In this document: positions 14,071 to 26,436 of the stretch, one piece after another
Numbering within the stretch: position 1 is the first letter of the stretch
Layout of the letters: each line of letters begins with the position of its first letter
Source: Leptoclinus maculatus
Lineage: Eukaryota > Chordata > Actinopteri > Perciformes > Stichaeidae
NCBI GenBank assembly: GCA_032191485.1
Contig: JAVDOI010000007.1
Location: 13,915,680 to 13,979,679 of the forward strand
DNA: 64,000 bases
Direction: 5' to 3'
Position numbers and translations under genes: made by a program
The notes under the pieces: model-generated
Seen by the model: only the letters and a program-made list of their open reading frames with translations
Databases searched by the model: none
What the model was told of the DNA's origin: nothing

Positions 14071-16119
14071 ATATGATGCTAGTTTAAGTGCATTCAATCA
14101 AACTCTGACTCAGACTGGCAATAAATAGATCAAACATTAAATGGAAAGTGGCAGGACAGAAGGTTTAACTCCCCATTTTACTATTGGACTTAACAAAATA
14201 AAAGCCAATTTACAGAATCCCACTGCTGACCTCCGCACATATGCCCCAATTTGTGTCAATGCCAACTTCCTCTTCTCGACTTCTCTTTTAGAAAAGAATA
14301 CACCTATAAACACAAATCCAAGCTGCAAACAACTGATCAATATCTCTTACTGAGGGGAGGGGGGTGCGTACGGCTATTTGGAGGGATCTATACACTGCGG
14401 CTATGGCCAACTAAAGATTAGATAGGCCCCCCCGGTAGCATTGTGTCTGCTTAAGCAGAGATAATGAATGAACCATGCTGAATTTCATCAGCAAAGAGAA
14501 AGTGGCATGGAAAAGGGAACAATACAAAAATACGGAGCACACAACAACAAACTTTCCAATCAATGCACTTTCTCATGGAGACAGGGTGAAATTAATTCTC
14601 GCCTGAAGGGCTATTGTGATGGAGAGGTTCACTGGAGAGTAAGAGCTGTTGACAAATACTCTTCATCCTCAGGTCAATGAGGATGGGAAAAAATAAGGGG
14701 ATGAAAGAGAAGGAGCGAGGGCAGACAGCAGTGGGAAGTCTTGTGAAGAATGAGACAGCAGGAGGGAGGGAGGGAGAGGACAGACAGAGAGAGAGAGAGA
14801 GAGGCAGAAGTAGGGAAGGAGCGATCAAGAGGGAGGTAAGAGTGTTGAAGCTCTCTCTAAGCCTAATGACCATCACCAGGACCTCCCTGACATCCCTGAA
14901 GCCCTCACTTCCACTTAGCATGGACGTTTCCCTCGGAGCAGCTAACAGTTGTCTCACCCTAATTATTCCGCCCTCCACCTGCACGCCTCAGTCTGCTTGT
15001 CACTCTCCTTCATCTCTCTATTCTCAGGTCTCACCCTCCTGTCCTTTCCTCCCTCCTTCTCTCCGCTGCCCTTTCAATACCTCCTTAGGACACAGGGAAA
15101 GTCAGAACTCTCCATTCTCGTAGATTAGTTCTGAATTTTAAAAAGGTCTTTTGTGGGGGGGGTTTTCTGTTTGCATAATAATTAGAATGAGCAAATATTG
15201 AATATCTTCCATCCTTTGCCATTTTAGATTTGTTTGTTTTTAAGGACCAAGTTTAAAATCCTTCAAAGTAGCAGTCAAGAGACGAACACCATTTTTGGAT
15301 GGGGCAGAATACATAAGGATCATTATTGCCTTTCATTATTATGGACTCTTCCTCCTTCTTACTTTTTATGGTTGATTTTGTACTACCTTACTGAGCATAA
15401 ATGGCTTATTTAATATTAGCATTATTCATACCAGACTCTCTGTGCCCGGGAAATGACAGAAACAAGTTGGAGCAGAAATAATGGCCTCGTGGTACTTTCC
15501 AACCTGTTAAAAACAAAATTGTAAAATTGGTTGACTGTCTCTTTAAGGAGATTACGTTATTACTCATGTATATTCTTCAGCACAGCGCCTAAACTTTTTA
15601 TTTCACCTAATTCTTTAATCACAGCTTAATGAGAGGCAATTCGCTTGACAGACACAACTTTTCCATCATCTGCCAGCTTGGTAGGTTTTAGACTTTGAAC
15701 AGATTGTGTTGCTGCAGTGTCTCTCTACCCCTGTGCCACATGGACATAAATAATGGATGTTTGAAAAGTTATTACAGCACTCTGGGATGCCAAGCAGGTT
15801 ACTGGATGTACACAGCAGAAACTCACTGAGCTCTGGCAAACCACAAGGCAGATGACTTAGCTGGGATTTTAATTGCTCACAAATGAACAACATTATTTTG
15901 CCTTTTGTTTTAACTATGAAAATGTCTCTCCAAAGAAAAATCTGTCCAATTTGGGTAAATTGTGAATGTCCAGAGCAAATATTCAGATTTAATGTGCAAT
16001 ATACGGGAGTCATTAATATAACAGACAAACAATTTTGTGCTGAGTTAATATACAGTACAGTGGAGTAATGTCTGAGGAGGGAATAAAGTCTGAATAAAGC
16101 CCTCTGTGTGTGTTGTAAT

Positions 16120-16345
16120 TCCAGCTTCTCCGCTTCTTTGTTGACATAGCTGGGCCGGCCGCCTCTGCTTTTAGTGCGTGTTCGTGCATGTGAGCGTGCC
16201 CCACTGGCTACTTCATGGCGGTTAAAGCTGATGACCCGACCAACGGCGTCATCGAGAAAGCATAGCTACCGTCTCAGGTTTCCCCTCAGGTAAACACCGT
16301 TAGCTCCGCACTGCTGTAGTTTGCACCGTTAGCTTTGTGAGCGAG
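16120..16345 (+). repeat. Diverged interspersed repeat, copy 1
   Basis: It shares ordered blocks with 23135-23345: CTTTTAGTG, TGCCCCACTGG, AGCTACC, a CCCCTCAGGTAA box and AAACAC(C/T)GTTAG. Both copies are in the same direction. The CCCCTCAGGTAAACAC-GTTAG part resembles repeats found many times in fish genomes. The class is unknown. Confidence 0.4.
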
Positions 16346-16629
16346 CATATTGGGTTTATATAATATTAAAATATATTCTCAAACCAAAAGAAGGGTTCTT
16401 TTTAGGCTTTACGAGTAAATGAGATATGGCTGTAAATCTACTATGCTTCTGTCCTCTAAAGGCGGGAAAGCGAGGCCGACACCCACATAGGTCACTCATG
16501 TGTCTTTGACAATGGACGCAGTTTGCGTTGCGTTCTCTGCCGGTTCAGTGCACTTTGCGGCGTGGAGGTCTGATGGGGGGGGGGAGTAGCCGATCCGGCA
16601 GCCAGAACGACGGCGGACACCGTCAGACC

Positions 16630-16757
16630 TCTTCACCTTCTTTACCTCTTCACCTTCTTTACCTCTTCACCTTCTTTACCTCTTCACCTTCTTTACCTCT
16701 TCACCTTCTTTACCTCTTCACCTTCTTTACCTCTTCACCTTCTTCACCTCTTCACCT
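16630..16757. repeat. 17-bp minisatellite, about 7.5 units
   Basis: The unit is TCTTCACCTTCTTTACC, repeated head to tail with almost no change until the last unit, where TTTACC becomes TTCACC. It is pyrimidine-rich on the plus strand. It begins directly after a G-rich segment (nine Gs near 16577). The open frame through it is a by-product of the repeat. Confidence 0.95.
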
Positions 16758-17359
16758 GCTGACTGCTTAACACTACAGACAAATTGGGAGCGTAACTATG
16801 GTTATATATATTGCAAGTGCGAACATAAGAGGGGCCTGTGCTTAGCAAAGGGCACAAAAACAACATTCACGACTGCGTCAGCTCTTAGACTGCAAGGTCT
16901 AAACGATTTAGAACAAAGAGTTAAACGACAGACGGGGAATAAATAATGATCTGTGATTTTGACTCATAAATTGACTAAATCCGTCAAGCATTATTTTTTT
17001 TCTATTACTAATTATATTACTCTCTTAGAGGCTATCAAATTGGCAACAATTAAATTGTACATCAAGACATTTTGTAAAGTCATAATCCTTTTGTGTCTTC
17101 TAAAAGTAATCAGGGAATAATGTGTCTCTGATTGACTCCAAAATCTCTCTTAATTTTAAAATCTATTATCAAATTTGTCCTGCCTTATTCCTCTCCATTG
17201 TTCCATCCTCTTAGTGACTTAACGATCACATTTTTCTCCGTTCTCCTTCTTATTTCCATTTTATCTGACTCGTCCGACCCAACCGATCTACCTTGTTGTT
17301 CTCTTTGGTCCCAGGCTTCCATTGACTTCTGTCAGTGAGACTCAATTAAAGCAAAGGAG

Positions 17360-17379
17360 AAAAAAAAAAAAAAAAAAAA
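17360..17379. repeat. (A)20 run
   Basis: A homopolymer of 20 A. No upstream element that would make it a retroposon tail could be identified with confidence. Confidence 0.9.
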
Positions 17380-17580
17380 GATTAACAACACACACTTTTA
17401 CCCACAATGCCCAGGGGACTCAATTTGTCTTGAGGAATGCGCTGCTTAAAAAAAAAAAACTGTGATTGACACCTCTAACCTTCATTGGGATGTAATCTTC
17501 ATCTTTAGCACTCAGAGATCTAATTAATTAGGGGGAATCTCATTTCCTCACTAATGCAACTGGACAGAGGCGTGATAGAA

Positions 17581-17668
17581 GAGGGAGAGAAGGGAGGAGG
17601 AGGGAGAGAAGGGAGGAGGAGGAGGAGAGAAGGGAGGAGGAGGGAGAGAAGGGAGGAGGAGGAGAGGA
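17581..17668. repeat. Purine minisatellite (GGGAGAGAAGGGAGGAGGA type)
   Basis: About 88 bp of homopurine sequence built from a roughly 19-bp unit AGGGAGAGAAGGGAGGAGG, with GGA expansions between units. Guanine runs of three or more are frequent. Confidence 0.9.
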
Positions 17669-18770
17669 AGGATTCAGATGGAAGAGGAAAGGAAGGGGAA
17701 CCGTATTTCATCAATGCCTGTGAACAGTGTCCACCTTGTTCATTTTAGAGAAGAACAAGAGAGCGTGAGGTGGTTGGGTTCAGACCAACTACACTCTATT
17801 GATTACAGCTGCCAGAACTCTGGCTACTGGCCATCACATAAGGAGACACTCCAGTAACACTCCTTATAATGGGATCTCATGGTAATGTACTCAAGTGTTT
17901 CACTTTCTTTTCTGGACTTCTTTTCTGTGTTAAAGCCATCATCTACAGTATGTTTGAGGGAGTTGTATCCGGTTGTTTTGTCTTCTTGCTGCACTGCAAA
18001 CAATTGTGTGTCAATTTAAGTCATTTACAAATAATTCACACTAATCTTGAGTGACTCAAAAATAAAAAAAAATAAGTTGAATTGGCTGTGGATGCATGTA
18101 CCTTTCCTGTTTAACCATGACAAAACCTTAACTTGTAACTTAACTTAAGTTGTTTTACTGTAGCAAATGCCAAGTGTGTGAACCGTAATAAAAGACAAGC
18201 TTAAAATAAAGGATTTCATTTGACAGCAGCCACTGCAAAGTACCGGCCTTAATGAACTGTATAATGAACGCTATGAACCCTAGCGTCAGCGCAGGGCCCC
18301 CCTATACGCTGAATACGCAATAGCATAGGGCCCTGAGAATCCTTTTTTTTTTAATAAAGAAGAATATTCTGCCAATCAATGGCAGTGGCAGCTGGAATTT
18401 GATGTGACTTAGCTGTCAGTAAATGAGCAGCACAATGTGAGTGAAAGTGGAGAGGTTGTGGTTCATAACTGGACTTTAGCGGTTTTAACTTTGCTATATT
18501 TCTGGGGTACTGGTATAGCCAGCAGATATCCGGGCCAAGACTTCCTTTTTATGTTTCCTCGTCTAGATGATCTCCATGTGTTAATATAGTCCTCATCTGA
18601 ATTCATTTTAGCAGCCATTGAGAAACATTTCCGATATTGAGGGCACTGGAGACCAACAAAACACACACACACATGCACGAGCCAAATTAAAACAGAAACA
18701 CAAAACAATCTCAAAGATCATTGTGTTAATCATCAGCAAATCTATCAATTTAGGGAGTGACAACCAGCGA

Positions 18771-18808
18771 CCCCCCCCCCCCCCACACACACACACACAC
18801 ACACACAC
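18771..18808. repeat. (C)14 plus (AC)12 compound repeat
   Basis: Fourteen C residues run directly into an AC dinucleotide tract that ends at GCACC. Confidence 0.95.
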
Positions 18809-21800
18809 GCACCTTCTCCACAGTACATACACATAAGGTCCAAACTAAAGCACGATATGACTTCACAGCATCAGCCACTTCACACAGGAAGCAACCGGGT
18901 ACAGAAACAAATATTTTGTATAGATTTTTTTCTGAAGGGTAGAAAGACCTATGAATATATTTCACACTATTCCACACTGGTTGTAGTTCATTTATACACA
19001 CTGGTTGTAGTCCATTCATATACTGTAGGTCTTGATGCTCTCAGTTCTTGCAGATATACACTGCTGTATCTTATAATGACTTCCACACAGCTCTGAAGCT
19101 TGTGACTACAGATATGGTTGAAAAAGCATCTTGCTGGATAGTGAATACAAAGTGCCTCGGGCTACTTTGTTGTTGCAATGAATAAAATACCTACGCTGTA
19201 GCTAAAAATGATTATCCATCCCGCTGCAGTCTCTTCGCCCACGAACCATCCCGAGTCTCACTTCTCCATTAAGCTGGCGACTGGAGGCTGCATCTCTTTA
19301 ACAGATATCGCACCGGCACTTCACACTCTCTCTGATCCTTCGTCCTTCTTGTCGGGCCACCTCACAGGCTGCGCTGCACCTCTTCACACTGCCTTGCCAT
19401 GCCTCTTTTCCCCTTATCCACTCTGAGCCTTCTGGACCCCCTAACTCTGTCCATACTCGCCTGCATCTCTCACCACCCAGCTCATCTACTCGCACCTTTC
19501 CAATCTACAGATCATAATAGGGGGATGAAAGGGAGTTTATAAACTGAAGTGCACATCAGATCTGCTGTAATGAAATCTTATCAATGTGTTCCCCGTGCTG
19601 TATGATTTGCATATAAATGACATAATGTAATAACTCTCTCAGGCCTCTACCTGGGAGGAGTAAATATCTCTCCGTCGGCTTTGTCTCGTTGCTGTGACGC
19701 GAGGAAACGAGACGCTAATTGAAGAGAGGAAAGCATCTTTATGTGACGACTGACATTCAATTATGTTTGGGGGATCAGATTAGGTGGTGCCCCCAGAAAT
19801 GTTTCAAAACAACATTTTGCAGAGCGGCAACTCTGAAGGCAGCCGAGGATGTAATTTGAATGGCTGCTTGAGGCCCGCGCTGAATGGCGGTGCTCTGAAT
19901 GGAATCACTATGCTATGACCTGCGAGTAATTGGATGTCCAAAGTGAAGTGTTGACAGAGAGGGGGAAGCGAGGCTGACAGAAAAAAAAAAAAAAAACAGA
20001 CAGTGAAACAGGGAGACAAAGAGAGAAAATGAAACAAAATGAAAATCAGTGAGAAGACAATGCAGGGAACAGGCACGACGAGAGGTAAAAAAAATAAAAA
20101 AGCACAATAAAGGGGGAAATAATAACAACAGAGAAAGTGAATGCGGTTTTCCACGGCGGGGGGAATCTGCCAAAGCTTCAGTTGTCATTCATCACAGCGC
20201 ACAGGCATGTAGCCACTGTGACCACGGAGCCAAATAAGCCATTAGACAGGATAAGCTTTCTTATCAGCCCAACGCTGTCAGGGAGCACACTGCCAAGGTC
20301 GCACCAAACAAACACCGGGTCACTTTACTTACATCCATCATTACATAGTATACCGCTGATCAGAGATAATTGTGTACATCCATCCATCTACCTGTCAATC
20401 CGGATTTTTTACCCTTTAAGCATAACAGAGCAGGTGTTGTAAAGTAAACACATTTACACCGCAGGCAACAGGAAGCTAAGTCCTTAATATATTGCTGACA
20501 GACGATGTGCGTGCCTCAGCAAAGAATACAGCCCATCCTGGTTATCGTTTATGTATACAGTAAAACAGGCTGCACGTATTCAACTGACTCAGAGCGTAGA
20601 ATAGCACTTTTTGTCGTTTTCCTACAATGATTGTTAAGCACTGCTATTCAACCTGAAAGTCACCTTCAGGTAGAACAAAAAAACAACATGTTGTACTGTA
20701 TTGTTTGTTAAGATGTGCTTTTCTGTCTGACAGAAGAAACAAAATGGATTTAACAAGCACTCACGACGAATCTCCACAGATGGAAGGGAACAAAATAATA
20801 ACTGAACTTGCAGGAAAAGAAACATGCAGGTTTACCTGCTTGAATACAAACATCACAATTCCACCACACACACACACACACATCCCTTTTATCTCCATGT
20901 AATTCACCTTTGTAGAACATGGAAGGGGATGGAGGGGTCGGCCGACTCCATCGATTGGCTATCCTTAGCAGTGACAGCTCCCAGATTGGCCAGAGAGCAT
21001 TAGAGAGTCAGAAAGTCACACTGCCATTAGCAGTCTGTCCTCTCTGGTTACAGCCTGCCTGCACACAGACAGTCCATAGACTGAAATAGATCACAAGATC
21101 GGTGTGTGTGTGTGTGTGGCATAGGCAGATGGCTGTGCTCATGACTAGGAAATGTGATCACTCTATCACTGTAGTAGCTTTAAACATATTCTGCATGAAG
21201 TTCAAGCCAATAACCTCAGCTCTCCACTTTGATTTTTCTTATTTAGTGTGTGCTATTACCTCTCAGATCAATGCCCGTCTCGACGCCAAGGCACGCTTTC
21301 CACATCTATTTGCGCGTGTGTCTCCGTGTGCTGGTAAATTGGTATTTGCAATGTCATCAGGGCAGTATAAATCAGAATACATGAATTCATGCTGGTTACA
21401 AGTTACTGTATATGAGTCACGAATTCAGACAAGCCTTGTTATTTTAGAGACCACGGGGACATTTACCGTGCTCCCTGCCTGCATGCCTCCATCTTCCCAG
21501 CTCTCCTCACTTCTTTTTCCGATTCACATCTCCAATCCTCCAGTTCACAAGCCTCTGAAAAGGATGTACTGCAGTAGGGCTGTGTGAGGGTGAAGTGGTG
21601 CAAGAAAGCACAGTTGGCTGAGAGAACTAGGGTCTGAATGATAATTCAGCCGGCTGAGTTTTTGGGATTAGTTTGCTGTATCATGCACAGTAGGAGATTT
21701 GACGGGGGATGAGGCACTGTTAACAAAATGACTAAAATGCATGGCCCTTGTTAATCTATCCAGATGGCGTTGTATCCGGACCCTGGCTTTAAAACCGAAT

Positions 21801-22027
21801 TCTGGCTTCTATTTTAACTGGCGCAGCTTTTCTAGCCTTTACGGCACTTGTTCAGTGGCGCAGGACCAATTACATGCGTTGTAAATCACATCACGTGATG
21901 CTGCTCAGCCAATCAAATGTGTATTCTGACAAATTTTCACGACGACTCGAGTGAGATTTAAAGGGGGAGAGATGAGGAAAAAGAACGAAGAGTAGGAGAA
22001 TTACGTGAGTCAGAGAAGTTATTTCAC

Positions 22028-22310
22028 ATGACGTTCTCCAAAAAGAGAAAAGTGTCCAGAGAGACCAGAGAGACCAGAGAGACCAGAGAGACCAGAGAGA
22101 CCAGAGTCTTTAACCAAGAATGGACAGACTAGGTTAATTCTTCCCACGGGCAGTTTAAATCCAGTATGTCTCATATATTCAGAGACCGTGGCGATAAATA
22201 AAAGCGGTAATGTGAAGCGCCACTACGAGACAAAGCATAACTCTTTTTAGCAAACTTATCCACTCAAATCCGAAATTAAGTCACAGATAATAAACTACCT
22301 AAGAGCCCAA
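22028..22310 (+). pseudogene. hAT transposase N-terminal remnant with BED-type zinc finger
   Basis: An ATG at 22028 opens MTFSKKRKV, with a basic nuclear-localisation-like stretch, then a tandem Glu-Thr-Arg run, then VFNQEWTD and a TAG at 22130. In another frame, 22137 onward reads ILPTGSLNPVCLIYSETVAI and then SGNVKRHYETKHNSF before TAG at 22248. A third segment reads TYPLKSEIKSQIINYL. The order matches the BED zinc-finger region of hAT transposases of the type domesticated as ZBED5 and GTF2IRD2-like proteins in vertebrates. The HxxxxH pair (HYETKH) is intact, but the second Cys of the CxxC pair is Tyr (TAT codon at 22176). At least one frameshift and two stops are present, and the catalytic DDE domain is missing. 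It is not functional. Confidence 0.7.
22055..22105. repeat. 9-bp tandem repeat inside the hAT remnant
   Basis: Five to six units of CCAGAGAGA. The 9-bp period keeps the reading frame and encodes a repeated Glu-Thr-Arg tripeptide between the KKRKV and FNQEWTD parts of the transposase remnant. Confidence 0.95.
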
Positions 22311-23134
22311 TAGATCAGAAACACATTCATTCACTAGAGGAACAGAGCTGAAACAAGTGGTTTGTAATAACCACATGCACAGTCCCTGCACACACATTTC
22401 TCTTATTAGAAGATGAGGAAAATATAATATTGTGTTTTTTGATTGACATCACTTCACACTGGAATGAACTGACTTTAAAGCTGCAGGGATATTCAGTTCA
22501 ATTAATTTTTCTAAAATGAAGTACTTTATTTCAAGATGTACATTTTCAAAAGCCTTCTGTTATGTAATGTATTCTTTAATCCAGCCCTTGTATTAAGTTT
22601 GTCCACTTCAATTTGAAATCTGACAATAAATATTGTTGAGATATTTTTCAACTGAACATTCTTTATTTGATTTGACAGTCAGTTGTTGACTACATACAGA
22701 CGTTAATACAACTGTTGGCTACTTCAACATATATGGCGCTAAATCATAACGCCAGTTAGACATTACTGTGATGTTCCGGACCTTTTGCATGAGGACATTC
22801 TCTCTAACTGGACCTCGTTGAACTTTAATTGAAAACCCCAGGGCTATTAATTATGCCTCTATGATGGATGAGGCTGAAGACATCGTTTGTCCAAGTTTGA
22901 ATTCACAGATTTGTTCATTTAAGCTTGGACAAACTTAATTCCGTTCTATCTTTCAGAAAGATAACATAACACCTCACACAATGTCGCTGTCAAGCTGCCA
23001 CAGGCCAAAGAGGGTGGCATGTTGGTGAGAGATTTCAACCCTTTTTTCCTTCTCCCAATAACAATCAGATGTCTATCAGTATATTGACTTTTCTCCCTCT
23101 ATGTGTGTTGTTATCAGACAGCTTCTCCTTCTTC

Positions 23135-23345
23135 TTGTTTTACATAGGCGGGCTGGTCGAGCTTGTCTCTTTTAGTGTCTGTGCATTGTTATAGTGGGTG
23201 CTGCCCCACTGGTTTAGCTCACGTGTGCCACTCATGCAATTGCTCTCATACAAGCGTTGTATCAGCTACCCCATCCTCAAGTTCCCCCCTCAGGTAAGTA
23301 AACACTGTTAGGGCTGTTAACAGCGTTGGACATGTTGAGAGGCAA
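23135..23345 (+). repeat. Diverged interspersed repeat, copy 2
   Basis: The second member of the pair, with the same order of blocks as 16120-16345 and an insertion between the TGCCCCACTGG and AGCTACC blocks. No open frame of note. Confidence 0.4.
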
Positions 23346-23588
23346 TCAACATGCTCCCTATCTCGGATCTGGCACCTTTTAATTGCAGTGAGTGCAGTAC
23401 AGGCATGTGTTTCCATGTGGTAGCTACACTGCACAGCCTCAGCTCATCGGCAGACACGTGCAGATGTTCGTGAACAGGTGAAGATGGACATTTTTGTGAA
23501 GCAGATTCATTTCTTCTGACAGCGTTCGGACGATTAGGAGATATTTGCATTCAGTGAAAGATATGAACTTTACGTCTTTTCAGACTCA

Positions 23589-23608
23589 CCCCCCCCCCCC
23601 CCCCCCCC
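23589..23608. repeat. (C)20 run
   Basis: A homopolymer of about 20 C; the length is prone to sequencing error. Confidence 0.9.
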
Positions 23609-24599
23609 AGCAATATTAGTTGTCAAAAATTACAGCCTACCATTGATCCAACAGCGTCGTGTGTCAGAATAATATCACACAGTGAGGGGAGACGTGCCCA
23701 AAGTGAAGTGAGGAGAAAAACACAGAGCGATGGAGTAAATGTACATATCAAGACTGGGTTTTACACCAAAGAGAAAACACGAGAGGGGAAATCAAACTGA
23801 TTTCCATGTGACAAAATTGATTTTCCAATTTCCTCCAGAGTGCTTTCTGCTTCCCCGGAGTAGGTGAGATGTCTATCCAAATACACTCAAAGCTCCACCT
23901 TGAATTATGTGTAATTAGGACAACGGAGGGGCAAAGTTTGGTCATCTCTCGCTTTTTCTTTCTTCGTCTTTGTTTTGGTGTGTAAATCTCTCTCTTTCTC
24001 TCTCTGTCATACATATACAGCACATATGCCGTACATGCTGTCTCCAAAAATATACATACTGCATGCCAGATGGAAGGGATATGTGACATGCCGGAGCCAT
24101 ATTTATGAGAATGTGCTGAAGTGGCTGGGTTTAAATCTCTTCAGACCTAGGCGAGGACAGTTGAGAACTTATGCCTTCTGCACTTCCATCTGGCTCTGCT
24201 GACTGAAGAAGTATTACTTTTTTTCTCTATTTTTTTTAAAAGAGATGCTGCACTGCGGCTGGACTACTGCTTAAATCCCAGAGGACATTTTTGAAAAATC
24301 CAACACACTAATAAATGATGGCGGTGTGAGGGGGGGATAGATACTTGTAGATACAACATAAAGACAACATGGCACTTCAGGCTTATACAGCTGTTAGGTG
24401 GCCACATCTGTCATGGACTGTGACACCGCTCGTACTTCAAAAAGGACTTTTGAAAGAAAGATGTGTGTGTTTTGAGTTGCTGTAGAACACAAATGAGTTG
24501 GCACAGCAGAGGAAAAACAAGGAGAAAACACTAATGTCAGGAAGGTCTTTGTCACAGCAGTAATACTTCATGAAGAGAAGATAATCTGGAAAATCCTCT

Positions 24600-25950
24600 G
24601 CCATCACGTTTCTTTTTTGCTAAAGCTTTTTTAATCCTGTTGTGTGGGAAGATACACTACACTAAAACACTCATGATGGACTGTTTGAAACAAAAAAGGG
24701 TAAAAATCAATGTTTTTCACTAAGTCCACACAACTCCACACCCCAGATATTTCATTTTCAGACTTGTAGTCTTTAGCCCCAACCCACGCAGACGCAAGTG
24801 ACATCACTTTAAGCAAGTTATCATACTTCACGCAGCCCCCCTCTGGAGCCACAAAAAGGCTTCATACGACGTTTAGCAAATGTGTAAAATCGGTGTAGAA
24901 TCCCTTTACAAGTACAGTCTGCTCCCAGGCAGATCTCAACAAACTCAACAAACTCCGGCTGCAACCGGTTTAAACAGGTAGTAACAAAAACCTCTCCATA
25001 TCTCTGCATCAAAACAAATGGAAATCTGACAGGAACAGGTGTGCAATCAGCTCTGTCCAGACAGCTCCCAATGAGAATCAACTGAAAATGATGTGTCCGG
25101 ACAAACTCAGTGTGGCCGCTACCCACGGTGCTCATTAAAATCAGCTGTGCGAGTGAAATAATCAAACTTGACTCCAGCGTGAATCTGCCCACATACAGAG
25201 AACAGCAGACTTGGGTCTCAGGTCTTGTTGACTTTGAAGGACTTACTAATAACTCCGAGAGTTTATCGACGATGGAAAATAAATTGATCTGAGATTTATT
25301 GAGGCCACAAACAGGCTGACAATTTGGCTGCGTGTGCCTACTTTGAAGGCATTCAACTGCATACCAACACCAGCCTGTTAGTGGTTGTAATAAATCTTGG
25401 CTGCCGACGGATGGAGGAGTACTGCTGTTGTTTTGTTTTTTTTCTTTTGAAAAATCCTTGAAATGATATCCTTCAAAAGGCTCACTATCAAAGATGAGAA
25501 AGACAAGCATGCATCTCTTGAAACATTCAATCTCTCAATCGGCTCAGAAAAAACAGCACCAACAGTGCTCACTGCATTGATTACACTACATCTCATTTCA
25601 CCGTACTTTTAATCAATTACACCTCTATCAAACAGAGTTTACTGTAGCTCGGGGAGCGGCTCATCAGACCGGTTAGCCGCCATGGTTCCAGCAGTTCCGG
25701 ATGGGAGGTTTTCAGCCGGGCTTGTTGGACACCACCAGAGCCGGCGGATGAGTGTGTACCACCTCAATTAAACTGTGCGCTAAGTGTCTGACAACAGCTA
25801 ATATTCCTCTTCCACCAGCGAACCCAATCGATGTTCTGGCATTCGTCACACTGCTGAAAAAGCAATCATCCCGTTGTCTCGCTCCGGTTAGACGGGGAAA
25901 TGGAGAGACTCTCATCTGGCTTCTGCGCCCGCTCACTGGAATGCACCAGC
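24600..25950. repeat. Unidentified repeat-like segment with a long open frame
   Basis: The segment contains a 229-codon minus-strand open frame (24821-25510) and an overlapping 73-codon frame. I see no domain in them: the translation has no catalytic motif, signal or membrane pattern I recognise. The base composition (denser in CpG and more even than its surroundings) and phrases such as GAGCCACAAAAAGGCTTCAT and CAAGTGACATCACTTTAAGC recall interspersed fish repeats. It ends near the CA-rich block at 25969. It could equally be single-copy intron with a chance open frame. Confidence 0.3.
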
Positions 25951-25968
25951 ACTTAATCTCACAAAAGG

Positions 25969-26047
25969 CACACACACATGTGGGTGGCATACGACACACA
26001 CACACATGTGGGTGGCATACGACACACACACACACACACACACACAC
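25969..26047. repeat. CA tract with a tandem 28-bp duplication
   Basis: CACATGTGGGTGGCATACGA occurs twice, separated and followed by CA runs, giving a roughly 28-bp period. It lies about 210 bp past the donor of the EC2 exon in transcript direction, where it would read as UG-rich RNA. Confidence 0.9.
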
Positions 26048-26257
26048 TGTATATAGACACTTTCTTCACTCTACTCACTGGCAAGCATTGATGACATGTT
26101 GAGAGAGAGTAGATATACCACAAAAAAAAATGTCAGTGACACATGTAAGGCTTGTGACAATAAGCTGTCCAGCAAAGAGCCACACTCCACTTGGAACACA
26201 GTGTGACACAACGCCCACACACTCACATATTTGCACACGTTTGTCAAGTCAACCCAC

Positions 26258-26436
26258 CTCTCTGTCAAGCAATTTGTGGGAGATGACGGTGACAATGTCG
26301 CCTCTTTCCGCATCGATGTAGAACATGTTCGGGGTCGGCTTGTCCGGCGACTGCCTGACAATGTTGTAGCGCAACGCTGCGTTATTTGTGGCGGGGTCGT
26401 CTGCGTCGAACGCCGTCATCGTCATCACCGTGGTAC
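26258..26436 (-). CDS. cdh13: cdh13 coding exon: first half of EC2
   Basis: This exon has 179 bases: two bases completing the split Gly codon, then 59 codons. The acceptor on the minus strand is CTGTCTCCTCCAG before GTACCACGG, and the donor GTGGGTT follows ...GACAGAGAG. The translation includes TTVMTMTAFDADDPATNN, LRYNIVRQSPDKP, NMFYIDAERGDIVTV and the terminal LLDRE. DADDP holds the DxD calcium ligands and LDRE the acidic calcium ligand of the repeat. The string around SPDKPTPNMFYID is diagnostic for T-cadherin and differs from N-, E- or R-cadherin. The exon is fully open and joins in frame with the exon at 58541-58685. The next exon should begin with the second half of EC2 but is not found between here and position 1. 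An open frame overlapping on the same strand (26071-26361) is in a different phase and is not the coding frame. Confidence 0.95.

Larger units (their letters stand above)
21814..22758 (+). mobile_element. Degraded hAT-type DNA transposon fragment
   Basis: It contains the remains of a hAT transposase start (22028-22310). The outer limits are a guess from TTAACTGGCG near 21814 and its inverted partner CGCCAGTTA at 22750-22758. The copy has lost nearly the whole transposase, so it can only be a non-autonomous or dead copy. An AATAAA is present near 22626 in the 3' part. Confidence 0.5.

Noticed and set aside
14592..15123. Open frames of 130 and 148 codons on opposite strands
   Set aside because: They fall in purine/pyrimidine-skewed sequence that is poor in stop codons; composition is biased and no domain is visible.
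16630..16757. Possible CRISPR-like array of regular repeats
   Set aside because: The units are head to tail with no spacers and the genome is a vertebrate; it is a minisatellite.
21102..21587. 161-codon plus-strand open frame
   Set aside because: No recognisable domain, starts inside a GT run, no splice context and low-information composition; most likely chance.
26071..26361. 96-codon minus-strand open frame overlapping the EC2 exon
   Set aside because: It is in a different phase from the cadherin frame and crosses the splice donor; its residues match no cadherin motif, whereas the other frame does over all 59 codons.
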